This document shows positions 9,727 through 16,188 of a stretch of DNA of 64,000 nt, piece by piece. The stretch spans positions 186,001 through 250,000 of the forward strand of contig NZ_JAFBEO010000002.1 in the NCBI RefSeq assembly GCF_016908785.1, in the 5' to 3' direction. A program made the position numbers and the translations under genes. Origin of the DNA: Weissella uvarum (GTDB taxonomy: Bacteria; Bacillota; Bacilli; Lactobacillales; Lactobacillaceae). Below the pieces are notes generated by a model that did not search any database, was not told where the DNA came from, and was given only the letters and a program-made list of their open reading frames with translations. The stretch's first letter is position 1, and each line of letters begins with the position of its first letter.

Positions 9727-9806
9727 CAACCAGCTGGGGTGCCATTAGGCTGAGATAATACCCACAAACCTGATCCAGATAATACTGGCGGAGGGAGCTT
9801 GGTTTT
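9727..9806 (+). ncRNA. TPP riboswitch (THI-box) aptamer
   Basis: Contains the conserved THI-box blocks: GGGGTGCC near 9736, GGCTGAGA near 9748, ACCTGATCCAG at 9768-9778 and CTGGCGGAGGGA near 9785. P1 forms between 9728-9735 and 9796-9804. It precedes ykoE, fitting control of thiamine-precursor uptake by thiamine pyrophosphate. Confidence 0.97.
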
Positions 9807-9847
9807 GTTTACAGCATATTGTCTGTAACTCATTAAGTGTAAACAAA

Positions 9848-9898
9848 AGCCGTAGTTAAACCTGCCTTTAGTGTGCGTTTAGCTACGGCTCTTTTTTT
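9848..9898 (+). terminator. Riboswitch-controlled terminator upstream of ykoE
   Basis: A 14-bp stem with one G-U pair (9848-9861 with 9877-9890) and a 7-T tail. It lies between the TPP aptamer and ykoE, so ligand-dependent premature termination is expected. An extra perfect 11-bp inverted repeat (9803-9813 with 9838-9848) sits between aptamer and terminator, sharing bases with both. Confidence 0.88.
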
Positions 9899-9948
9899 AT
9901 CTCCAAACTGTGTCTGATTCGAAAATACTATGAAGGAGGTTGCCTGTC

Positions 9949-10509
9949 ATGCAAACAGTGCAACAATCAAAAGCTCATTGGAGCTTACGCGATGTTATTT
10001 TCTTAGCAATTATTGCTATTTTCTTTGGTATCATTTACCAACTTTGGAGTTATATGTACTATGTCTTAGCCGCGACCCCACTTAAACCGTTCGCCAATGA
10101 TGCCACAATTGGCGTTTGGTTAATGGCCGGTCCAATGGCTGGGGTTGTGCTCAAAAAAATTGGTGCCACCTTTTTAGGTGAAATTTTAGCCTCAGTGGTC
10201 GAAATGCTTCTTTTCTCAAGTTGGGGCGTTTCAACGCTTCTTGCCGGGGCCATTCAAGGCCTTGGTAGCGAATTAGGTTTCACCTTCACTGGCTATAAAA
10301 ATTGGGGAAAAACTGGCTTAGCTTTGTCAGTAGTGACTTCAACCATTGTCACTTTTGCATGGGATTTGTTCAGTAATGGCTACCTACATTATAACTTCAT
10401 GATGTTGGTGGGCTTGTTCAGTGTCCGTCTCATCTCAATTGGTTTCTTTGCCGGCGTCTTAGTCGATTGGATTAAGCGTTTGCTGGATCGGACTGGTCTT
10501 TTAAAGTAA
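9949..10509 (+). CDS. ykoE: ECF transporter S component for thiamine precursor
   Basis: 186 residues from the ATG at 9949, which has AAGGAGGT 8 bases upstream; the TTG at 9940 overlaps that Shine-Dalgarno. Five or six hydrophobic helices and the YkoE signatures (YQLWSYMYYVLA, GPMAGVVLKKIGATFLGE, GAIQGLGSELGF) identify the substrate-binding subunit. YkoE-type transporters are thought to import hydroxymethylpyrimidine or thiamine, which fits the TPP riboswitch. ykoD and ykoC follow, giving a group I ECF system with its own energising module. Confidence 0.93.
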   Translation: MQTVQQSKAHWSLRDVIFLAIIAIFFGIIYQLWSYMYYVLAATPLKPFANDATIGVWLMAGPMAGVVLKKIGATFLGEILASVVEMLLFSSWGVSTLLAGAIQGLGSELGFTFTGYKNWGKTGLALSVVTSTIVTFAWDLFSNGYLHYNFMMLVGLFSVRLISIGFFAGVLVDWIKRLLDRTGLLK

Positions 10510-10517
10510 AACATACT

Positions 10518-11936
10518 ATGACAACACTATCAGTTAATCATTTTTCATTTCAATACGATGAAACCCACCCTGCTCAGCTTCATGACGTTACATGGCAACC
10601 ACAACCAGGGAGCTTTAACCTGTTAGTCGGACCATCTGGTAGCGGTAAATCAACTTTGCTACATGCCATGGCTGGCTTGTTACCACATTACGGTGGCCAA
10701 ATTCTGCAAGGTAATATCGCCTTAGACGGGGTACCAATTGACACTGTCGCTCCTTTTGAACGATCTAAACGGGTCGGGTTACTGTTTCAAAACCCAAATC
10801 GACAGTTTGCCATGCAAACACCGACCGAGGAGCTACGCTTTGCCTTAGAAAACTTACAACTCCCTAAGGATGTGATTGAAGCTCGCATTCCTGAAAGCTT
10901 AACAGCTGTAGGTATCAGTCATCTCGCCCATCATAAAATTACGACGCTTTCTGGCGGCGAGAAACAAAAAGTTGCTTTAGCTACCGTGTTGGCGCTCGGC
11001 AGTGATTTCATTTTACTAGACGAACCATTTGCCAATGTTGATCCGGTTGCCCGCGAATCACTGTTAGCGTTACTTAAAACATTACAGCAGGACTTGCACA
11101 AAACCATTATTGTGACCGATCATGATTTGTCTGGCTACACTTCTCTGGTGGATAACATTTACCAATTAAATCCTGAAACAAAATCTCTCCAAGTAGCATC
11201 TCAAGATATTTTTGCTCAATTTATTGAGGTGGCTCCAGCTTGGTTTAAACCTCAGGTAGCTGTTGCGAATAGTCCACTTGCATTAGAGCAAGTTGGTTTA
11301 ACCGTTGCAGACCGCACCTTACTTACTGATGCGACCTTTCAATTTCCAAAAGGCCAATTAGGTCTGCTTTCAGGCGCGAATGGAAGTGGCAAATCTACCT
11401 TATTTGCGGCCATTTCTCACCAAACTAACTACACTGGAAAAATTAATTGGCAAGACCAGGATAGTCAAAAAATTAAGTTAAAAAAATGGTCCAAAACAGT
11501 TGGTTTAGTTTTTCAAGATGCTTTGGACCAATTCGTTAAGTTCACAGTTCAAGATGAATTAGCCTTGTCGCAAAAGTATAGCTTATTGCCCAATTATTGG
11601 ACTAATGAACGCATTACAACCGCCCTTACACAATTAAATTTAACTGATTTTACAACAGCAAATCTCTACCAATTATCAGGTGGGCAACAAAAGAAGGTGC
11701 AGATTCTCAGCATGTTAATGATGGGGCAAGCTTTCTTACTCTTTGATGAGCCTTTAGCTGGACTAGATTACGCGTCAATGCAGCAAGTATTGTCCTTAAT
11801 TCAGCAAACTTTACGGGATAATCATCTCTCAGGCGTCCTGATTTCCCATCAACGAACTGGTCTTGATTCTTTTATTGATTATGAAATTCGCATTGCGCAC
11901 CAAACTTTGATTACGGAGGTGCCTCATGCAAATTAA
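10518..11936 (+). CDS. ykoD: ECF transporter double ATPase component
   Basis: 472 residues with two fused ABC ATPase domains. Domain 1 (1-230): Walker A GPSGSGKST, signature LSGGEKQK, Walker B FILLDEP, switch His in TDHD. Domain 2 (255-465): Walker A GANGSGKST, signature LSGGQQKK, Walker B LLFDEP, switch His in ISHQ. All catalytic motifs are intact. It replaces the separate EcfA1/A2 pair. It lies 8 bases after ykoE and overlaps ykoC by 11 bases. Confidence 0.94.
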   Translation: MTTLSVNHFSFQYDETHPAQLHDVTWQPQPGSFNLLVGPSGSGKSTLLHAMAGLLPHYGGQILQGNIALDGVPIDTVAPFERSKRVGLLFQNPNRQFAMQTPTEELRFALENLQLPKDVIEARIPESLTAVGISHLAHHKITTLSGGEKQKVALATVLALGSDFILLDEPFANVDPVARESLLALLKTLQQDLHKTIIVTDHDLSGYTSLVDNIYQLNPETKSLQVASQDIFAQFIEVAPAWFKPQVAVANSPLALEQVGLTVADRTLLTDATFQFPKGQLGLLSGANGSGKSTLFAAISHQTNYTGKINWQDQDSQKIKLKKWSKTVGLVFQDALDQFVKFTVQDELALSQKYSLLPNYWTNERITTALTQLNLTDFTTANLYQLSGGQQKKVQILSMLMMGQAFLLFDEPLAGLDYASMQQVLSLIQQTLRDNHLSGVLISHQRTGLDSFIDYEIRIAHQTLITEVPHAN

Positions 11937-12579
11937 TCCCAGTGTATTAATTATTATTTTATTAGGGATTGGAATCCCAATGGCCTTTGTTCAATCAATC
12001 CCCGTAAATATTGTGGTTTGCATGATCGCGCTAATTTACTTAGCTTACCGTCGTGCTTCAATCAAAACGATTACGCTTGTTGGACTGATTACACTGCCAC
12101 TAGCATTAGGAACCGGTTGGTCATTCATCGCTTTTGGGACTGGCGATGTCTGGCACCAAGCTTGGTTACAAGTGACTCGTTTATTCGCCTATGTACTCTT
12201 GGGAATGACTTTAACCCTTACGACGCATGTCAAAGATATTCTTTTTAGTTGTGTTTTGCACTTACACCTGTCGCCAACGTTCGCTTACGGGCTCCTAGCA
12301 GCCTTTAATTTGCTTCCCCGGATTCAGCGTCAGGTAAAAATTATTCGTTATTCCGCAAATTTACGCGGACTAACATATCATCTTTGGCAACCACAATTGT
12401 ATTTCAAAGCCATCTTAAGCGCTTTGCAATGGTCCAACGATCTAGCGCAAGGGATGTCCTCACATGGTTTTTCTGAAGGTTTTCCTCGTACCATGACGTA
12501 TACAGATACCCTACCGAAGTGGCAATGGCTTTTAGCCGTCGTTTTGATCATTACTTATAGTTACTTTGGATTTTTTTAG
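11926..12579 (+). CDS. ykoC: ECF transporter T (transmembrane) component
   Basis: 217 residues with about five hydrophobic segments. The EcfT-like coupling helices are seen at residues ~125-165: LLAAFNLLPRIQRQ and the short A-R-G type motif (SANLRGL). It joins the YkoE S component to the YkoD ATPase at the membrane. The start lies inside the ykoD 3' end behind GGAGGTG, so translation is coupled. A strong terminator follows. Confidence 0.9.
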   Translation: MQINPSVLIIILLGIGIPMAFVQSIPVNIVVCMIALIYLAYRRASIKTITLVGLITLPLALGTGWSFIAFGTGDVWHQAWLQVTRLFAYVLLGMTLTLTTHVKDILFSCVLHLHLSPTFAYGLLAAFNLLPRIQRQVKIIRYSANLRGLTYHLWQPQLYFKAILSALQWSNDLAQGMSSHGFSEGFPRTMTYTDTLPKWQWLLAVVLIITYSYFGFF

Positions 12580-12616
12580 CCTATAACCGCTCGTAAGCTT
12601 CATGCTTTAGCTAGGC

Positions 12617-12650
12617 ACCACACAATCTTTTTTGATTGTGTGGTTTTTTT
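12617..12650 (+). terminator. Terminator of ykoEDC
   Basis: Perfect 11-bp stem (12617-12627 with 12634-12644), 6-T loop and T-tail. Confidence 0.93.
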
Positions 12651-12909
12651 ATTTCACTTATCGCTAAATAAAAGGTAAAGACTATTTGATATTGACGTAA
12701 CTCACATGCAAAGGGTAAAATGCAGAATGTGTTAAAAAATATATCAATACTATAATCATGAAATAAGTATAGGATGATTAAGTGAGATAAATTCTTATAA
12801 TAGCAACCGTACGTCATGGTGCCAAACACTGAGCTTACATCCTAAATAACCCACTTCCGTCGAACACAAGCATGACATCGACAACAATCACGAGAGGAGT
12901 ATCGCACTT
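12651..12909. other. AT-rich intergenic stretch before the first small HTH-like gene
   Basis: No supported gene. The only feature I can assign is the Shine-Dalgarno GAGAGGAG ending near 12900 that serves the start at 12910. No clear promoter or RNA fold was found. Confidence 0.5.
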
Positions 12910-13161
12910 ATGAAACACGTTCATGAGTATTCTAATCGCGAACTCATCGCGATTTTAAACTTTGCCTTTATTGATAATTTTGACAATCAAATTCCAATTC
13001 GTAAGGTGACACAGGCAATTAATATTTCACCCGATACTTATTACAAATATCGTAATCATTATCGTGCGACCCATGATTTATCTGTCTTAAAGAAGCTCCC
13101 TAGCTCTGCTTTGTTATATTTTGTAAAAGCTTACAATCAATATCATCAACAAAAAAGTTAG
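12910..13161 (+). CDS. Small HTH-like hypothetical protein
   Basis: 83 residues, not recognised. GAGAGGAG precedes the ATG by 10 bases. Residues ~33-55 (IRKVTQAINISPDTYYKY) look like a helix-turn-helix with aromatic residues in the second helix; the remainder is helical and ends in a polar Gln-rich tail. It may bind DNA as a small regulator, but no family was identified. A short AT-rich gap separates it from a second small HTH-like gene with its own promoter. Confidence 0.65.
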   Translation: MKHVHEYSNRELIAILNFAFIDNFDNQIPIRKVTQAINISPDTYYKYRNHYRATHDLSVLKKLPSSALLYFVKAYNQYHQQKS

Positions 13162-13190
13162 AAAAATATTATAAATCTTTGTTAATTACT

Positions 13191-13218
13191 TTGACAAAGG
13201 CGCTTTTTTCAATATAAT
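13191..13218 (+). promoter_or_regulatory. Strong promoter of the second small gene
   Basis: TTGACA (13191-13196), 16-base spacer, TATAAT (13213-13218), both perfect sigma-70/SigA hexamers. Confidence 0.85.
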
Positions 13219-13225
13219 CAAATAG

Positions 13226-13252
13226 TATAGTGTCCACTTTTCGGACATTATA
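13226..13252 (+). promoter_or_regulatory. 10-bp dyad at the start of the transcript
   Basis: TATAGTGTCC (13226-13235) and GGACATTATA (13243-13252) form a dyad with one G-U/G-T position and a 7-base centre. It begins just at or after the predicted start site. It could be a repressor operator or a 5'-UTR hairpin. Confidence 0.6.
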
Positions 13253-13281
13253 GCGTAAGAATATTTAGGAGGGACTCATCA

Positions 13282-13497
13282 ATGGACAACGAAGCCGAAT
13301 ATATGGTTAATACCATTACCCAGTTCATTAAAGCTCATTCCATCAACGAAGCTACTGAACAATTAGGTATTTCTGATCAAACGTTGCACCAATTCGAGTC
13401 AGCTGTCGCTGCCGAAGAATTTGATACCGCGTTATCACTTATTCCATCTGCAAGTTACCTAAATATTTCCAATCAAGCAGATGATCGCCAGATATAA
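13282..13497 (+). CDS. Small acidic HTH-like hypothetical protein
   Basis: 71 residues with AGGAGG about 10 bases before the ATG and consensus promoter boxes upstream. Residues ~22-42 (INEATEQLGISDQTLHQF) resemble a helix-turn-helix; the protein is otherwise acidic and helical. No family recognised. The dyad over its transcription start makes autoregulation plausible. Its transcript would run on through ~250 bases of structured non-coding sequence before the next terminator. Confidence 0.65.
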   Translation: MDNEAEYMVNTITQFIKAHSINEATEQLGISDQTLHQFESAVAAEEFDTALSLIPSASYLNISNQADDRQI

Positions 13498-13537
13498 AGC
13501 TTACTTATCTTATCTGACAGATACTCATCCTTGATGG

Positions 13538-13692
13538 AATCCAATTTAAGTTAACTGCACTAGCAACCAAATTAACTACACCACAACTAATACGAGCGGT
13601 ATATTAATAATATTTTGGGGAGAAATGGGAACTGTATTATTTTCTACTCAATCGGGGGGTTGCAACTGTCTACGACTTAAATTGGATTTTTT
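13538..13692 (+). ncRNA. Candidate structured RNA or long structured 3' UTR
   Basis: A perfect 14-bp closing helix (13538-13551 with 13675-13688) encloses a symmetric 11x11 internal loop and a second 6-bp helix (13563-13568 with 13658-13663), with a T-run after the outer helix. No promoter of its own was found on the plus strand, so it may be the 3' UTR of the small gene at 13282. Family unknown. Confidence 0.4.
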
Positions 13693-13725
13693 GCTATTAT
13701 TAACTCAATTTTATTATTTAAAAAC

Positions 13726-13792
13726 GGCTGACATAATACTATGTCAGCCAAAAGGCCTGCTTCCCGTAAACTTATAGGAAGCAGGCCTTTTT
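13726..13792 (+). terminator. Tandem hairpins ending in a strong terminator
   Basis: A 10-bp hairpin (13726-13735 with 13740-13749) is followed by a 14-bp hairpin (13751-13764 with 13777-13790) with a T-tail. The second one also has an A-run on its 5' side, so it would work on either strand. Confidence 0.85.
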
Positions 13793-14027
13793 ACTACACT
13801 TTTACAATAATCTAGACTGCTTCGCTTAAACAACTCCCTTACCCATACCTACATTTCATAACTTCAAAATTAGTCATGCTTTATCCAAAGCTTGGACTGT
13901 AACCATACCAAAATTACTAGCTAAAGCACCCTTTGCTTCCTGGAATTAATCCAAATATTAAATGCATCCTATATACAACATTGCAATCAGGCCAATATAA
14001 TCAATCGCACTCACCTACTTTTTTGCA

Positions 14028-14058
14028 CAAAAAAATCCGTAACATTTCAGTGTTACGG
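14028..14058 (-). terminator. Terminator of the Lys/Ala/Pro-repeat protein gene
   Basis: Perfect 8-bp stem (14037-14044 with 14051-14058) with a T-run on the minus strand. Confidence 0.85.
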
Positions 14059-14069
14059 CAATTAGGAAT

Positions 14070-14765
14070 TTAGAAATCCTTTTTCATTTCTTTAACGTAT
14101 TCTTTGTAGAAAGCCAAAGCATATTGAATATTTGCATTGCTACCATACTTCTTCACAAAATTTTGCAAAGCTTTATAGCGCTTTTCAGGTTCATAAACAA
14201 ACTTATTTAAAAATGCTTGCATTTCCTTAGCATTTTTCGGATCCTTCGTCTTATCAATATCTACACATAACTTATTGATATAGTTAACTTGGCGCTTGCC
14301 TTCTTCATTCCGAATTTGTTGCTTGGTTTTCTTAGGAGCTGGCTTCTTCTTGGCGGGTGCCTTCTTAACTGGCGCCTTCTTTGCTGGCGTCTTTTTGGCG
14401 GGTGCCTTCTTAACTGGCGCCTTCTTTGCTGGTGCCTTCTTGACTGGCGCTTTCTTAGCCGGTGCCTTCTTGACTGGTGCCTTCTTCGCAGCCACTGTTT
14501 CGACGACTGGCACTTTATTCACCGCAGCTTTAATCTCTGCTTGCTTTGGAGCAACTTCAGTCGACTTAACGTCCACTGCCTTATCAACATCTGTAACGTC
14601 TGTTTGCTCAGATGGTGTTGTAGCAGTTTTTTCATCCGTCGTCACTACTACTGATGAATTATCCTGCTCATTTTGCGTCAATTCATCAGCGCTGGCGACT
14701 GATCCAACACCCAAAAGGATTGCGATTGCAATCGAAAATGTGATTCCCGTTTTCTTAAACATCAT
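14070..14765 (-). CDS. Secreted lysine/alanine/proline-repeat protein
   Basis: 231 residues. The Sec signal peptide (residues 1-~26, cut after VASA) is followed by an acidic Thr/Val-rich spacer. Then comes a highly basic block (residues ~90-145) made of about ten KKAPV/KKAPA repeats, like histone H1 tails. A helical C-terminal domain (~150-231) follows, with no sorting motif. No family is recognised for that domain; the repeats suggest binding to teichoic acid, DNA or another polyanion. Two adjacent ATGs follow GGAGGG; the second (14762) is better spaced. It sits beside two other exported proteins. Confidence 0.8.
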   Translation of the reverse strand: MMFKKTGITFSIAIAILLGVGSVASADELTQNEQDNSSVVVTTDEKTATTPSEQTDVTDVDKAVDVKSTEVAPKQAEIKAAVNKVPVVETVAAKKAPVKKAPAKKAPVKKAPAKKAPVKKAPAKKTPAKKAPVKKAPAKKKPAPKKTKQQIRNEEGKRQVNYINKLCVDIDKTKDPKNAKEMQAFLNKFVYEPEKRYKALQNFVKKYGSNANIQYALAFYKEYVKEMKKDF

Positions 14766-14870
14766 TTCCCTCCAAGGAATATTAAAATTATATTTCTTAC
14801 ACCATAATCATATAGAATGAACCAGATTAGGTCAATACAAGATTACAAAATCATGACAAAATTTGATAAC

Positions 14871-14907
14871 AAAAAAGCATGCTCAATTATTGAACATGCT
14901 TTTTTTA
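14871..14907 (-). terminator. Terminator of the LPXTG protein gene
   Basis: 10-bp stem with one mismatch (14877-14886 with 14890-14899) and a T-run on the minus strand. Confidence 0.85.
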
Positions 14908-14914
14908 AAGTTAA

Positions 14915-15913
14915 TTATGAACGCTTCTTGTATCCAAAACCAAGCGCACCCAAACCAGCTAGCATTGCCGCACCGGCAATTGCCAAACCGTTTTGTGCAT
15001 CTGAACCAGTATTTGGCAATGTCTTGGCATCAGCACCATGGTACTTTGCCATACGTGTTTGTGCATCAGTTGCTGTCTTGTCTGAAGCACCGATGGCATT
15101 AGGGTTAACGCTTGTTCCCTTCGCTTGGCCACCGTTCGTTGCTGCCATTTCGTCAATGTCTTCGTCTTCGTCCTCATCTTCTGAAAGTAAGTCTTCAAAA
15201 TCGTCCAAGTAATCTGAAATGAAGTCCATCAAGTCATCTAATTCAGCATTTGATCCATTAGCCGCAATATAGTCACCTAATTCATTTTCCAAATCAACCA
15301 TAGCGTCATAGTACTTAACCATAAAGGCTTCATATTGCGCATCTGTCATGTTGTCCAAAGTTGCAATTGGGTCAGTTTGTCCCATCAACCAGTTGGTAAA
15401 TGGGTTATCAATTGCATCAAAGCGATCACCGGCCACTTCAGCGACTTGGTCCTTAGTCATTGACTTTGTGATTTTTTGGCTTGAAGCAGCTTTTTTAACT
15501 GTTGGCGCTGTCTTTGAAGCACTTACTGAAGTACTTTGTGCAGTTGCTGACGTTGCAGCAGCTGATGTAGATTTCGCCGCTTGTGACTTTACTGCTTGTG
15601 AACTAGCAGCTGACTTTGAAGCCGCTGATTGTGAGCTAGCAGAAGTTGATTGCGTTGCTTCTGAAGTTGCAGCTTGTGAGCTAACCGCTTGTGAAGTTGC
15701 AGCTTGTGAACTGGCTGCTTGAGAAGTTGCAGCTTGTGAACTAACCGCTTGTGAGTCAGCCGTAGTTGAAGTTGCCGTTTGGCTATCAGCAGCAACTTGT
15801 TGTGTGGCAACAGGCGCAGCTGTGTTGTTATCAGCATCCGCATGTGCAGTTGTATCCGTCAATGCAACCGCAGTCAACGCTGCAGTAGCAAACAATAGTT
15901 GTTTCTTAGTCAT
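14915..15913 (-). CDS. LPXTG-anchored Ser/Ala/Gln-rich surface protein
   Basis: 332 residues. Signal peptide MTKKQLLFATA...TTAHA is cut near residue 25. Residues ~30-140 are a low-complexity Ser-Gln-Ala-Thr stalk with SSQAATSQA repeats. Residues ~145-265 are a helical domain ending in an Asp/Glu run. The C-terminus has the sorting signal LPNTG, a hydrophobic helix and KKRS. Substrate for the class A sortase encoded at 44.6 kb. The gene shares its signal peptide with the next protein. The function of the helical domain is not recognised; an adhesin or stalk is possible. Confidence 0.88.
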   Translation of the reverse strand: MTKKQLLFATAALTAVALTDTTAHADADNNTAAPVATQQVAADSQTATSTTADSQAVSSQAATSQAASSQAATSQAVSSQAATSEATQSTSASSQSAASKSAASSQAVKSQAAKSTSAAATSATAQSTSVSASKTAPTVKKAASSQKITKSMTKDQVAEVAGDRFDAIDNPFTNWLMGQTDPIATLDNMTDAQYEAFMVKYYDAMVDLENELGDYIAANGSNAELDDLMDFISDYLDDFEDLLSEDEDEDEDIDEMAATNGGQAKGTSVNPNAIGASDKTATDAQTRMAKYHGADAKTLPNTGSDAQNGLAIAGAAMLAGLGALGFGYKKRS

Positions 15914-15962
15914 TTTCCCACTCCTATAATCATCAATATGCTTAAATTAATTTCTTAAGGTT

Positions 15963-15991
15963 ATCTTAACAAGGTATTTTACACCAGTCAA
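15963..15991 (-). promoter_or_regulatory. Promoter of the LPXTG protein gene
   Basis: On the minus strand TTGACT (15986-15991), 17-base spacer, TAAGAT (15963-15968), about 50 bases before the start codon. Confidence 0.75.
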
Positions 15992-16116
15992 TAAAATAAT
16001 TTTATTTCTATATTAGATTACACTCATAATACATGCATCGTTTTTACATAAAGATTACGACTATATTTTAAAACGTTTTTACATTGCTACAGATCATCCA
16101 ATAATAAACGCCTCAA

Positions 16117-16145
16117 CAAAAAAGGCGTTAGTTTCAAAAACTAAC
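16117..16145 (-). terminator. Terminator of the SEC10/PgrA-like gene
   Basis: Perfect 8-bp stem (16127-16134 with 16138-16145), then three bases and a 6-T run on the minus strand. Confidence 0.7.
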
Positions 16146-16188
16146 ACCAATCCGTGGCGATATTCTGTTTCTGCTGTACTATCAACGC

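Larger units (their letters stand above)
13498..14036. other. Non-coding stretch with a structured RNA candidate and no credible gene
   Basis: The first 300 bases hold a long-range inverted repeat (13538-13551 with 13675-13688) and two strong hairpins ending at 13792. From about 13800 to 14027 both strands are full of stops. A minus-strand hydrophobic fragment near 13960-14010 might be a gene relic but cannot be assigned. Confidence 0.6.

Noticed and set aside
12611-12829. 72-codon minus-strand frame
   Set aside because: Overlaps the ykoC terminator, has no Shine-Dalgarno and an implausible Phe/Tyr/Cys-rich sequence.
13625-13777. Plus-strand 50-codon frame with a GGGGAG just before its ATG
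   Set aside because: The Shine-Dalgarno is only two bases from the start, the frame runs through both arms of two hairpins and stops in the terminator loop; coding is unlikely.
13930-14027. Hydrophobic minus-strand fragment (VSAIDYIGLIAMLYIG)
   Set aside because: Only ~18 codons before a stop, no start signal; may be a relic but not assignable.
14340-14480. Regular short direct repeats, CRISPR-like at first sight
   Set aside because: They are in-frame codon repeats of KKAPV/KKAPA without unique spacers.
14296-14820. Long plus-strand frames opposite the Lys/Ala/Pro-repeat gene
   Set aside because: Antisense shadow of the repetitive KKAP codons; the minus frame has the signal peptide, Shine-Dalgarno and terminator.
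15600-15760. Repeated GCAGCTTGTGA-type units
   Set aside because: In-frame Ser-Gln-Ala repeats of the LPXTG protein stalk, not a regulatory array.
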